The notes under the pieces are model-generated. The model saw only the letters and a list, made by a program, of their open reading frames with translations. It made no database searches and had not been told where the DNA came from. The translations under genes were made by a program, and so were the position numbers. A DNA stretch of 32,754 bases. Origin: JBBSHE01 sp038253325 (GTDB lineage Bacteria; Actinomycetota; Actinomycetes; Propionibacteriales; Nocardioidaceae). Below are positions 8,301 through 15,946 of this stretch, piece after piece (positions within the stretch are counted from its first letter, which is position 1; every line of letters begins with the position of its first letter). The stretch is from contig JBBSHE010000031.1 of the NCBI GenBank assembly GCA_038253325.1, positions 1 to 32,754 on the forward strand, read 5' to 3'.

Positions 8301-8332
8301 TTGATTGTACAAGGCAGGCTTGGTATCATCAA
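8301..8332. promoter_or_regulatory. Two interlocked divergent promoters of the arsR/transporter pair
   Basis: Plus strand: -35 TTGATT (8301-8306), 17-bp spacer, -10 TATCAT (8324-8329), serving arsR. Minus strand: -35 TTGATG (8332-8327), 17-bp spacer, -10 TACAAT (8309-8304), serving the transporter. Each -10 overlaps the other's -35. TTGTACAA (8305-8312) is a perfect 8-bp palindrome inside the overlap. One bound repressor would silence both promoters. Confidence 0.75.
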
Positions 8333-8343
8333 TTTTGGTTGTT

Positions 8344-8682
8344 ATGACTGACGTGAGTAGAGTTTCAAACCAAGTGCTCAATGAATGCCGTCGGATGGCA
8401 CACATTTGGGCTCCGGTGCTGCAAGCACTGGGCAATTCAGAGCGACTGCTGATCGTGCTCTGGCTTGCCGGCACAAAGAGCACTGTCCGGGAGCTTGAGA
8501 AGGTTACAGGCCTGAGCCAGTCGCATGTCTCGTACCACTTGAAGGCGCTACGCGAGGCGGGCCTGGTATCGGCCACCGCTGTCGGCCGGAGCAATCGCTA
8601 CGCCCTCGCTAATCCCGAGCTTGACCAGCTCGCGGTCTTGTTGGGTCGCCTCGACACACCGAGCCGACCTGAACAGCCGTGA
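8344..8682 (+). CDS. ArsR-family winged-helix metalloregulator
   Basis: The 112-residue protein starts MTDVSRVSNQVLNECRR. It carries the ArsR winged helix: LQALGNSERLLIVLWLAG, then the recognition helix LSQSHVSYHLKALREAGLV and the wing GRSNRYAL. Typical members repress their own promoter and a metal-efflux gene until metal binds. An ELCVC-type arsenic site is absent (the segment is VRELEKVTGL), so the inducer may be another ion; Cys and His are few. The upstream TTG at 8305 would lie inside the -35/-10 region and is rejected. Predicted transcription start is about 8 bases before the ATG. Confidence 0.9.
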   Translation: MTDVSRVSNQVLNECRRMAHIWAPVLQALGNSERLLIVLWLAGTKSTVRELEKVTGLSQSHVSYHLKALREAGLVSATAVGRSNRYALANPELDQLAVLLGRLDTPSRPEQP

Positions 8683-8793
8683 TAACAAACTGGACTCGAA
8701 CTTTTTCACCGGTGGAATCGACATGTTCGTCCTGCTGAGCAATTAGGCCTTGGAATTACATTTTAATCTGTTTTGCGCCGTTTTATATATAAT
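8683..8793. other. AT-rich spacer between arsR and tRNA-Pro
   Basis: About 110 bp of markedly lower GC than the flanks, with runs such as TTTTATATATAATT just before the tRNA 3' end. No gene is seen. Its composition and position fit the junction of an inserted islet at tRNA-Pro, but no duplicated tRNA 3' end was found further left. Confidence 0.5.
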
Positions 8794-8870
8794 TGGTCGG
8801 GCTGACAGGATTTGAACCTGCGGCCTCGTCGTCCCGAACGACGCGCGCTACCAAACTGCGCCACAGCCCG
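8794..8870 (-). tRNA. tRNA-Pro(CGG)
   Basis: Reading from 8870, the acceptor arm CGGGCTG pairs with CAGCCCG, the D-arm is GCGC-AGTTTGGTA-GCGC, the anticodon stem CGTCG/CGACG encloses TTCGGGA (anticodon CGG), and the T-arm includes GGTTCAAATCC. The discriminator is A and CCA is encoded (8794-8796). The 3' end faces the arsR islet. Confidence 0.96.
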
Positions 8871-8949
8871 AAGAGCGCAGTGAGTCTACCGGAGCCAGCG
8901 AGGTGTCCAGGACAGGCGCTCGTCGAGCACGACACCGGGACCGGTCACG

Positions 8950-9870
8950 TCACGTACCCCGTGGCATCAGCCGCAACAGGGACGCCTCAGGATTGCAGCA
9001 GAACCGGAACGGCGCGTACGGCGACGTCCCGAGCCCTGCCGACACGTGCAGCCACGCGGTCCGACCGCCGACGGTGTGTCGGTGCAGGCCGCGCGAGCGC
9101 GCCCGGTCGAGGTCACAGTTCGTCACGATCGCACCCTTGACGGGGAGCCGGAGCTGGCCACCGTGCGTGTGTCCAGCGAGGACTACGTCGTACCCGGTGC
9201 GGGTGAACGCGTCGAGGATCCGCAGGTACGGCGCGTGGCTGATCGCGAGTCGGAGGTCGGCGTCGCGGTCCGCCGGGCCGTCCACCGCGTCGGGCCGGTC
9301 GTACCCCAGATGCGGGTCGTCGACCCCGGCAACCGCGATCCGGGTCTCGCCGACGGTCAGTTCGCCCTTCGTGTTCGTGAGGTCGACCCAACCCAACCCC
9401 ACCAACCGCGACCGCAGCTCGCGCCACGGCAACGGTGGTGCCGTGACGGGTTTCGGATCCGACCGGAAGAGGTAGCGGGCGGGGTTCTTGAGGACCGGTG
9501 CCCAGTAGTCGTTTGACCCGAACACGAACGCTCCCGGCAACCCGTCGAGCGGCTCGAATGCCCGCAGCAACGGCTCGATCGAGGCCGCGGCGGCGATGTT
9601 GTCACCGGTGTTGACGACCAGGTCTGGCTCGAGCGTCGCAAGCGACTCCAGCCAGCGCAGCTTCCGGCGCTGGTTCGGCATCAGGTGGATGTCGGACAGG
9701 TGCAGGACCTTGACCGGTCGCGCTTCCGGCGGCAGGACGGGTACGTCGACCTGGCGGAGCCGAAACGCGTGCAGCTCGTACCCCGATGCGTAGGCGAGGC
9801 CGCCGACGCCGACGAGGCCGGTGGTGACGACGGCGCGACGGAGGAGGCTCACGGTCCAAGGCTCGCACAC
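8950..9870 (-). CDS. Calcineurin-like metallophosphoesterase, membrane-anchored
   Basis: The 306-residue protein has an N-terminal hydrophobic segment (LLRRAVVTTGLVGVGGLAYASGY) that should anchor or export it. Metal-binding motifs in order are LSDIHL (DxH), NTGDN (GD), FGSNDY (GNHD variant with Ser replacing Asn and Asp replacing His), ISHAP and GHTHGGQ. This matches the YkuE/YaeI-like phosphodiesterase branch, often acting on lipid or cell-envelope phosphoesters; the substrate is not known here. The start is GTG 9870 or GTG 9852. It is divergent from the YqeY gene, 48 bp away. Confidence 0.9.
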   Translation of the reverse strand: MCEPWTVSLLRRAVVTTGLVGVGGLAYASGYELHAFRLRQVDVPVLPPEARPVKVLHLSDIHLMPNQRRKLRWLESLATLEPDLVVNTGDNIAAAASIEPLLRAFEPLDGLPGAFVFGSNDYWAPVLKNPARYLFRSDPKPVTAPPLPWRELRSRLVGLGWVDLTNTKGELTVGETRIAVAGVDDPHLGYDRPDAVDGPADRDADLRLAISHAPYLRILDAFTRTGYDVVLAGHTHGGQLRLPVKGAIVTNCDLDRARSRGLHRHTVGGRTAWLHVSAGLGTSPYAPFRFCCNPEASLLRLMPRGT

Positions 9871-9918
9871 GTGACAACCGAGTCACCGGCCGCCGAACAG
9901 GCACGGGATACTGGGGAC

Positions 9919-10377
9919 ATGTCAGACCTCAAGGACCGCCTGCGCGGTGACCTCATCCAGGCGATGCGCGACCGTGACAAGCTGCGTGCGTCGACCATCC
10001 GGATGGTTCTGACCGCTGTCACCAACGAAGAGGTCGCGGGTCGTGAGGCGCGTGAGCTGTCCGACCACGAGGTGGTCGCGGTACTCGCCAAGGAGGCCAA
10101 GAAGCGTCGCGAGGCCGCGACTGCATTTGCGGCCGCCGGTCGTGACGAGCTCGCCACCAAGGAGCAGTCGGAGGAGCAGGTCATCGGCGACTACCTGCCG
10201 ACTCAGCTGAGCGCGGAGGAGATCACCGACTTGGTGTCGGCGACGATCGCCGAGCTCGGTGCCTCCGGTGGCGGAACGAGCGCGATGGGCTCCGTGATGA
10301 GGGTGGTCAGCCCGCAGACCTTGGGACGGGCCGACGGCACCGCGGTTGCCGCAGAGGTACGCCGGCAGCTCGGGTAG
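9919..10377 (+). CDS. YqeY/GatB-related protein
   Basis: The 152-residue protein matches the YqeY family: MSDLKDRLRGDLIQAMRDRDK, IRMVLTAVTNEEV, then a C-terminal helical bundle (QVIGDYLPTQLSAEEITDLV) resembling the tail of GatB amidotransferase, ending GRADGTAVAAEVRRQL. GatB-type domains bind tRNA, but a function for stand-alone YqeY is not settled. ATG 9919 lies 7 bases after a GATACT box (9907-9912), so the message may be leaderless. It is convergent with the penicillin-binding protein gene, only 13 bp between stops. Confidence 0.92.
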   Translation: MSDLKDRLRGDLIQAMRDRDKLRASTIRMVLTAVTNEEVAGREARELSDHEVVAVLAKEAKKRREAATAFAAAGRDELATKEQSEEQVIGDYLPTQLSAEEITDLVSATIAELGASGGGTSAMGSVMRVVSPQTLGRADGTAVAAEVRRQLG

Positions 10378-10390
10378 GCGGCGACAGGTC

Positions 10391-12781
10391 CTAGTGGTGA
10401 CCGTTGGGGTTACCCGGACTGTGACCGGGTTTGTGGACGGGGCCGTTCCCGGGTTTGTGGACGGGTTTGTGGACCGGTGGGGTGGTCGGATGGCCGTTCG
10501 AAAGGTAGATCGTCACCGTGTCACCCTTGACGACGCCCTGCTGGGGATAGACGTACGCGACCGTCCCGTAGGGCGCGTCCGAGTTGACCGACGACGCGAT
10601 CACGGGGCTGATGCCCCGCTTGCTCAGGTCAGCGGCCGCGTCGGTCGGATTCCATCCGAAGTAGGACTGAAGCGTGATCGAGTTGCCATCGATCACCGAC
10701 TGGGGCGGTGGGGTGAACGTCGCGTCCGGAAGCCACTGAGATATGACATCCATCGCCTTCTTCCACATACCGCCGGCCAACGTGCTTCCGTGCGCGAGTC
10801 CGCACACACATTGTCCGGCGAGGGTGATGTTGTCCAGGTTGGTCGGCGTTCCGTCCGCCTTGACCCCCGCGACCATCGAGGCGGTCACCATGTTCGGTGT
10901 GTAGCCCATGAACCAGACCGAGTGCTTGCTGTCCGTGGTACCGGTCTTGGCCGCCGACTGCTGCGGGATCGTGTCGCCGTAGATGGCGCCGAAGCCGCCC
11001 GGTTCCTGTACACCTTTCAGGATGTCGTTGACCGCGTCCGCCTGCGGCCGTGTCATCACACGGTTGCACTGCGGTCCGCTGGTGGGAATCACCCGCCGGT
11101 TGCGGTCACGGATCTCGAGGATCGGCGTCGCCTTGCAGTGCAGACCTCGCCCGGCGACCGTCGCGTACGCCTCGGCCATCTCCAGCGGGCTCACGTCTGA
11201 GACGCCGAGCGTGAAGGTCGGAACCATGTAGCCGTTCGCGCCGTTGTGCGAGTACTTGGGGCCCGGATTGACGCCCATCGCCTTCGCCAGCCGCCAAGGG
11301 CGACAGAGTCCCGTCTTTTGCTCGAGCAGGATGAAGAACGTGTTCACCGATTGCTGGGTACCGGTGTAGAGGTCCTTGACTCCGCTCGTTGTCGACGTCG
11401 GGATCTTTCCGCTCGATGCCGTGATCGAGCCGTCGCAGGTCGCGAACGTCAGCGGTTTCGCACCGAGGTCGAGTACGGGCGGCGAGTTGATCGTGTAGTG
11501 CAGCGGGATCCCTTGCTGGATCGCTGCGGACAAGACGAAGAGCTTGAACGTCGACCCAGCCTGGAAGCCGCTCAGGCCGCCGTACTCCGGTGGTACGACG
11601 TAGTCGATGAAGGTCTCGTGCTTCTTCTTGTTGTTCCCCATCGGACGCGACTGCGCGATCGCCCTGACGTAGCCGGTGCGCGGTTGCACGACCGCAAGCG
11701 CGCCGACAGCGTGGTCGCCGGCGTAGACACTCTTCGCGACGGCGTCGTCGGCTGCCCGCTGGAACCGTAGGTCGATCGTGGTGCGGATCTTCAGTCCGCC
11801 CCCGTACAGCAGTCGCTTGCGTTCGTCGGCCGTGTCGCCGAGTGCCGTGTCGGTGAGTAGGTACTTCTCGACGTAGTCGCAGAAGAACGGTGCCTTGCTG
11901 GTGAGACATCCGTTGTTCGTCGCGTGCGGTTTGAGGGCCAGCGGGCTTCTGACGATCCGCTTCTTGGCTCGTTGCGAGATGAGGTGCTGGTCGTACATCA
12001 CGCCGATCACGGTGTCGCGTCGGCTGACCGCCTTGTTGGGGAATCGGGCGGGATCGAAGCCGGTGGGGTTCTTGACCAAGCCCGCCAGCGTCGCCGCTTG
12101 CTTGAGTGTCAGGTCGGTCGCGCTGACGGAGAAGTAGTGCTTCGAGGCGGCCTCAATTCCGTACGCCCCGTCGCCGAAGTACGCGGCGTTCAGGTAGTGC
12201 TCGAGGATCTGCTTCTTGGTGAGGTGTTCCTCGACCCAGGTCGCATAACGCCACTCGAGGATCTTGCGTTGGACCGTACGGGCACTCGCGGCCTTGAACT
12301 CGGCGGCCGTCCGGGCGTTCACCTGCAACGTGAGCTTGACCAGCTGCTGGGTGATCGTAGAGCCGCCCTGGACGACCTGCCCGCTGGTCTGGTTCTTGAC
12401 GAGCGCACGCAGGGTGCCGCGGATGTCGAGGGCGCCATGCTGGTAGAAGCGGACGTCCTCGATCGCGACCAGCGCCTGCTGCATCACCGGCGCGATCTCC
12501 GACAACGGGACGTATACCCGATTCTCGTCGTAGAACGTCGCGATCCGGGTCCCGTCGGAGGCGGTGACCGAACTGCGCTCGGCGAGTGGGCGAAACGTCA
12601 GCCTCAGCGGCCAGGTGTCGGCGGCGTCGGCGCTGCGTTTGGCGCCCATGCTCACGAGCCCCGCGATCGGCACGAGCAGTCCGGCCATCAGCACTCCGGA
12701 CAGGACGCTCATGCCGATGATCATGATGACCTGCTGGACGAGCCCGTGCTCGTGACGCTGGGAGCCAGACAGCCGACGCAT
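10391..12781 (-). CDS. ponA2: Bifunctional class A penicillin-binding protein with PASTA domain
   Basis: This peptidoglycan glycosyltransferase/transpeptidase has 796 residues from ATG 12781 (MRRLSGSQRHEHGL). One N-terminal membrane helix (about 18-45) is followed by a GT51 domain with EDVRFYQHG and GGSTITQQLVK. The transpeptidase domain has nucleophile motif STFK, SVN and KTGTT. A PASTA-like domain (SITLQSYFGWNPTDAAADLSKRG...) and a His/Lys/Pro/Gly tail with repeated HKPG complete it. PASTA modules sense muropeptides or beta-lactams. Neighbours WhiB4/WblA and two ArsA-like ATPases match the ponA2 locus of mycobacteria and streptomycetes. An 84-codon upstream extension through repeats is not believed. 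Confidence 0.93.
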   Translation of the reverse strand: MRRLSGSQRHEHGLVQQVIMIIGMSVLSGVLMAGLLVPIAGLVSMGAKRSADAADTWPLRLTFRPLAERSSVTASDGTRIATFYDENRVYVPLSEIAPVMQQALVAIEDVRFYQHGALDIRGTLRALVKNQTSGQVVQGGSTITQQLVKLTLQVNARTAAEFKAASARTVQRKILEWRYATWVEEHLTKKQILEHYLNAAYFGDGAYGIEAASKHYFSVSATDLTLKQAATLAGLVKNPTGFDPARFPNKAVSRRDTVIGVMYDQHLISQRAKKRIVRSPLALKPHATNNGCLTSKAPFFCDYVEKYLLTDTALGDTADERKRLLYGGGLKIRTTIDLRFQRAADDAVAKSVYAGDHAVGALAVVQPRTGYVRAIAQSRPMGNNKKKHETFIDYVVPPEYGGLSGFQAGSTFKLFVLSAAIQQGIPLHYTINSPPVLDLGAKPLTFATCDGSITASSGKIPTSTTSGVKDLYTGTQQSVNTFFILLEQKTGLCRPWRLAKAMGVNPGPKYSHNGANGYMVPTFTLGVSDVSPLEMAEAYATVAGRGLHCKATPILEIRDRNRRVIPTSGPQCNRVMTRPQADAVNDILKGVQEPGGFGAIYGDTIPQQSAAKTGTTDSKHSVWFMGYTPNMVTASMVAGVKADGTPTNLDNITLAGQCVCGLAHGSTLAGGMWKKAMDVISQWLPDATFTPPPQSVIDGNSITLQSYFGWNPTDAAADLSKRGISPVIASSVNSDAPYGTVAYVYPQQGVVKGDTVTIYLSNGHPTTPPVHKPVHKPGNGPVHKPGHSPGNPNGHH

Positions 12782-12881
12782 CGTCCCAGCGTACGCGAAC
12801 GGTCGGTTGTTGCCCCTACCCCTGCCGAAGTACGGGTTTCGTACCTGAATCACCGACTTTCGCGTTGCGAACCCGTACCTC

Positions 12882-13010
12882 GGCGGATGGAGACGGACGG
12901 ATGGGGACGTGGCGGATGAAGTACGGATGGGGAACGGTGGCGGATGGAGACAGACGGATGGGGACGTGGCGGATGAAGTACGGATGGGGAACGGTGGCGG
13001 ATGGAGACGG
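12882..13010 (+). repeat. 57-bp tandem repeat, about 2.3 copies
   Basis: Copies begin at 12882, 12939 and (partial) 12996, differing at one base in the two full units. Within each unit there are sub-repeats of CGGATGGRGA and GGCGGATGRA. The 57-bp period is a multiple of three, so it keeps an upstream open frame of the PBP, but the encoded His/Pro/Ser repeats have no likeness to PBP N-termini. Confidence 0.9.
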
Positions 13011-13044
13011 GTCGCGCATACCGGCGCGAGCATCAGGGCCGTCC

Positions 13045-13073
13045 TAGTCCATTTGGACTACCCGACCTAGTCC
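13045..13073. promoter_or_regulatory. Candidate operator TAGTCCA-TT-TGGACTA plus extra half-site
   Basis: A perfect 7-bp inverted repeat spans 13045-13060, and a third TAGTCC follows at 13068-13073. It lies about 130 bp upstream of wblA and 265 bp upstream of the PBP. The compact two-base spacer and extra half-site suggest binding of a dimeric regulator. The regulator is unknown. Confidence 0.55.
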
Positions 13074-13148
13074 GAATAGTCATGAAAACTGGCCGGTTCA
13101 GGTCTTCTGTCCCGCGGATCGGCTACGTAGCGTAAGCAGCACCCGGGG

Positions 13149-13170
13149 CAGTCAGGTCCCGACCTGACTG
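13149..13170. promoter_or_regulatory. 22-bp dyad just upstream of wblA
   Basis: CAGTCAGGTC (13149-13158), CC, GACCTGACTG (13161-13170): perfect 10-bp arms with a 2-bp centre, ending 17 bp before the wblA ATG. The tiny spacer suits a protein operator better than an RNA hairpin; a role in shielding the ribosome binding site is also possible. Confidence 0.6.
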
Positions 13171-13187
13171 GCAGGACACATTTTTCG

Positions 13188-13484
13188 ATGACGTGGAATG
13201 AGAACTGGGTCGACTCGGCGCGTTGCGCGGGTGCCCGCCCCGACGAGTTGTTCGTCCACGGTGCCGCGCAGAACCGCGCCAAGCAGCTCTGCATCGGGTG
13301 TGCCGTGCGTACGGAGTGCATGGCGGAGGCTCTCGACAACCGCATCGAGTGGGGAATCTGGGGAGGCATGACCGAACGCGAGCGACGGGCGTTGCTACGT
13401 CGTCGCGCCGACGTCACATCCTGGCGGGAGCTGCTTTCGCAGGCTCGGGCCGGACAGCCCGGCACCCTGAGCAAGGTCGGCTGA
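13188..13484 (+). CDS. wblA: WhiB-family iron-sulfur regulator (WblA/WhiB4 type)
   Basis: The 98-residue protein has the four cluster cysteines at 13, 35, 38 and 44 (C-x21-C-x2-C-x5-C), the GIWGG turn at 56-60 (W55 precedes it), and a basic C-terminal helix (TERERRALLRRRADV) for DNA contact. WhiB proteins hold a 4Fe-4S cluster that responds to oxygen or NO and usually act with the principal sigma factor. Placement between a PASTA-domain PBP and paired ArsA-like ATPases is the conserved setting of Streptomyces wblA and mycobacterial whiB4, which control development, antibiotic output or redox stress. Two dyads lie upstream, and a 14-bp repeat begins at its stop codon. Confidence 0.93.
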   Translation: MTWNENWVDSARCAGARPDELFVHGAAQNRAKQLCIGCAVRTECMAEALDNRIEWGIWGGMTERERRALLRRRADVTSWRELLSQARAGQPGTLSKVG

Positions 13485-13592
13485 GCAACGTCGGCTGAGC
13501 AACGTCGGCTGAGCCTGAGTGCACGGTTGGCGCAGCGCAAGGTCGGCTGAGCCCGAGTGCACGATCGGCTGAGCGCCCAAGGTCGTTTGAGC
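13476..13592 (+). repeat. GTCGGCTGAGC repeat cluster in the convergent spacer
   Basis: GTCGGCTGAGC occurs at 13476, 13490 and 13504 with an exact 14-bp period, again at 13542, and as variants at 13564 (ATCGGCTGAGC) and 13582 (GTCGTTTGAGC). The stretch 13504-13541 is also repeated imperfectly at 13542-13581. The first copy supplies the TGA stop of wblA. The array fills the gap between wblA and the convergent ATPase gene. Confidence 0.9.
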
Positions 13593-13598
13593 CTCACT

Positions 13599-14816
13599 TC
13601 AACCGGTGGATGCCAGGTCCTCGCCGACGACGCGAAGGCCGTCGAGGTCGCGTATGTCGGTCGCCAGTCGAACCGCGGATGCCTGGGGCACGCCAGGATT
13701 CGTACGCCCGAACCGCCGCAGCAAGATGCTTTCCCGGCGAACTTGGGCCATCCGGTCGGCATGGATCCGTAGCATCGCTCGAGTGGCGTCGGTAACGCCT
13801 CCCGGTTTGATCCGGTCGGCGGCCGCCGTCGCGGCCTGCTCCGACAACGCCGGCACCCGGGTGTCCGCGACCCGGTTGACGACCAGCCCGGCGAGCGGCA
13901 TCTTGTCCTCGCTCAAGCGGTCGACGAAGTACGACGCCTCCCGGAGCGCGTCGGCGTCGGGGGCGGCGACGACGACAAATGCCGTCCGGGGGTTCTCGAG
14001 CACCGCGTACGTCTTGTCCGCCCGTCGGCGGAACCCTCCGAAGACGGTGTCGAACGCCGCCACGAACGTCTGCACATCGCGCAGCAGCTGACCGCCGAGG
14101 ATCTTCGTCACCACACCGGTGACGACGTTGACGCCCGCCGTGAAGAGCCGTGCCGGCCCGCGGGCGGGAAGCAGCAGGATCCTGATCAGCCTTCCGTCGA
14201 GGAACGACGCCAGCCGCTCCGGTGCATCCAGGAAGTCGAGTGCCGACCTCGACGGCGGCGTGTCCACCACGATCAGGTCCCAGCGCGCGGTCCGGCTCGC
14301 CTCCTCGTGGAGCTGGCCGAGCTTTTCCATCGCCATGTACTCCTGCGTCCCGGCGAACGAGCTCGACAGCGCCTGGTAGAACGGGTTGTCCAGGATCTGT
14401 TGCGCCTTGTCCTTGCTCGCGTGCGCCTCCACGACCTCGTCGAAGGTGCGCTTCATGTCGAGCATCATCGCGTCGAGGCTTCCCCCCGCCGACTCGTCGA
14501 CATCGTCGACTGGACGCGGCATGTTGTCGAGGTGGCCGATTCCCATCGCCTGCGCCAGCCGCTTGGCCGGGTCGATCGTCAGCACGATCGCCTTCCGGCC
14601 CTGCTCGGCGGCTCGCAACGCGAACGCCGCCGCCGTTGTCGTCTTACCAACGCCGCCCGATCCACAGCACACGACGATCTGCACGTTGCGGTCGGCGAGC
14701 AGCGCGTCGACGGAGAACGCCCCCGGGTCTCGACGGCCGTCCGCGCCGGGAGTGACCCGAGTACGCCGTCCGCGGCTCGGTGGTTCGTTGCGCCGGTGCG
14801 GCCCCGGGGCCATCAT
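13599..14816 (-). CDS. ArsA/GET3-like ATPase, second of a pair
   Basis: The 405-residue P-loop ATPase has a deviant Walker A GSGGVGKTT near residue 55, DPAKRLAQAMGI, and switch II-type VVDTPPSRSALDFLDAP. This is the SIMIBI class of ArsA (arsenite pump ATPase) and Get3; actinobacterial pairs next to whiB4/wblA are labelled anion-transporting ATPases, but no arsenite pump gene is nearby and a role in WhiB or redox biology is more plausible. ATG 14816 overlaps the stop of the upstream partner (ATGA), so the two are coupled and probably form a heterodimer. About 45 residues at the N-terminus are Arg/Pro/Gly-rich and disordered. Confidence 0.88.
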   Translation of the reverse strand: MMAPGPHRRNEPPSRGRRTRVTPGADGRRDPGAFSVDALLADRNVQIVVCCGSGGVGKTTTAAAFALRAAEQGRKAIVLTIDPAKRLAQAMGIGHLDNMPRPVDDVDESAGGSLDAMMLDMKRTFDEVVEAHASKDKAQQILDNPFYQALSSSFAGTQEYMAMEKLGQLHEEASRTARWDLIVVDTPPSRSALDFLDAPERLASFLDGRLIRILLLPARGPARLFTAGVNVVTGVVTKILGGQLLRDVQTFVAAFDTVFGGFRRRADKTYAVLENPRTAFVVVAAPDADALREASYFVDRLSEDKMPLAGLVVNRVADTRVPALSEQAATAAADRIKPGGVTDATRAMLRIHADRMAQVRRESILLRRFGRTNPGVPQASAVRLATDIRDLDGLRVVGEDLASTG

Positions 14817-15793
14817 ACGATCCCGTCGTCGTGCAGGAGCTGGGCGAACTCGTACAGACAACCGAGGTCGACGCCGTCCGAGACCAGCGGGAGGTCGACG
14901 ACCGGTAACCCGACGGTGGTGAGGCGCGCGCGTTCGTCGCGCTCCATCTCGACCCGCTCAGCATGGTCTGCAGCCTCGGTGAGCAGTCCGTCGACGGTGT
15001 CGGCGTCGGCTTCGACACCGGCCTCCTTGAGCTCGCGGGCGATCACGTCGGTGTCGAACGTGTCCGACCGGGCGGTGGCGAGATCCGCGTCGCCGAGCTC
15101 AGCCGACCGCACCTGGTTGACAACGATGCTGGCGATCCGCAGCCGAATGGCCTCCAGCTCCGCGATACCGTCCAACGCCTCCTGCACCGGCATGTCCTCG
15201 AGCACACTGACCATGTGGACCACCGTGTCGGCGGACTGCAACAGACCCATGATCGAGCTGGCCTGCTTGCGGATGCGGCCCAGCTTCGTGACGCCGACCA
15301 CCTCGGTGTTGACGTTGAGGAACCGTGCGATCCGCCCGGTCGGTGGTGCATCGAGCACGATCGCGTCGTACACCGTGCGGCCGTCCTTCTTACGTCGCGC
15401 AGCCTCGTACACCTTGCCGGTCAATAGCACGTCCCGGATGCCCGGGGCGACCGTCGTCACGAAGTCGATCACGCCGAAGCGGTCGAGGGCCTTCCCGGCC
15501 GGTCCGAGCCGGTAGAACATCGCGAGATACTCCAGAAAGGCCGACTCGGCGTCGACAGCAAGGGCGTGCACCTGTCCGCCCCCGCGGGTTACCGCGATCC
15601 GCCGCTCCTCATACGGCAACGGCGGCACGTCGAACAGCGACGCAATCCCTTGACGTCCTTCGACCTCGCACAGCAGGACCCGCTTCTTGGCCGACGCCAG
15701 TGCGAGTGCCAACGACGCCGCCACGGTGGTCTTGCCGGTGCCGCCCTTTCCGGTGACCACGTGCAGCCGTGGCGAAGACGACATCCTGCTCAT
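14813..15793 (-). CDS. ArsA/GET3-like ATPase, first of a pair
   Basis: The 326-residue protein starts MSRMSSSPRLHVVTGKGGTGKTT; the P-loop GKGGTGKT at 15-22 is the canonical ArsA/Get3 signature with the first lysine. Later parts include CEVEGRQGIASLF, the segment VYDAIVLDAPPTGRIARFLNV (switch II) and IASIVVNQVRSAE. ATG 15793 is preferred; an in-frame extension to 15850 lacks likeness. It is divergent from the protein kinase and coupled to the next ATPase. In M. tuberculosis the equivalent pair (Rv3679-Rv3680) has been linked to redox and arsenite sensitivity; that is family knowledge, not seen here. Confidence 0.88.
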   Translation of the reverse strand: MSRMSSSPRLHVVTGKGGTGKTTVAASLALALASAKKRVLLCEVEGRQGIASLFDVPPLPYEERRIAVTRGGGQVHALAVDAESAFLEYLAMFYRLGPAGKALDRFGVIDFVTTVAPGIRDVLLTGKVYEAARRKKDGRTVYDAIVLDAPPTGRIARFLNVNTEVVGVTKLGRIRKQASSIMGLLQSADTVVHMVSVLEDMPVQEALDGIAELEAIRLRIASIVVNQVRSAELGDADLATARSDTFDTDVIARELKEAGVEADADTVDGLLTEAADHAERVEMERDERARLTTVGLPVVDLPLVSDGVDLGCLYEFAQLLHDDGIV

Positions 15794-15946
15794 TGCGTCG
15801 ACTTTACCCACCGGCCAGACGACCCGAGGCACGTCACCCCTCGTCATCACTTGCGAGCCGGATGCGCTGAATTGCTACCATGCACGGGCCACCCGGCCGG
15901 CTGGTGGATTTGTTTTGATGCACCCGAGAATGGGTAGACCCTCCTG

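Larger units (their letters stand above)
12782..13187. other. 406-bp divergent intergenic region between ponA2-like gene and wblA
   Basis: No gene is supported. It holds a 57-bp tandem repeat next to the PBP side, and two separate perfect dyads on the wblA side, each described below. Clear -35/-10 pairs were not recognised for either gene. Confidence 0.7.

Noticed and set aside
12882..13010. CRISPR array
   Set aside because: The units abut directly with no unique spacers, the period is 57 bp, and no cas genes are near.
12782..13033. In-frame 84-codon N-terminal extension of the PBP gene
   Set aside because: It is made mostly of the 57-bp repeat (His/Pro/Ser units) and precedes a normal PBP N-terminus with its membrane helix at ATG 12781.
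13045..13060. DosR/DevR-type box
   Set aside because: The half-sites point the opposite way (AGTCC then GGACT) from the GGGACT...AGTCCC consensus, so I do not assign that regulator.
13599..15793. Arsenite pump operon
   Set aside because: The ATPases are ArsA-like, but no arsB/acr3 or arsenate reductase accompanies them, and this pair is a conserved companion of WhiB4/WblA. The ArsR gene at 8344 is 5 kb away.
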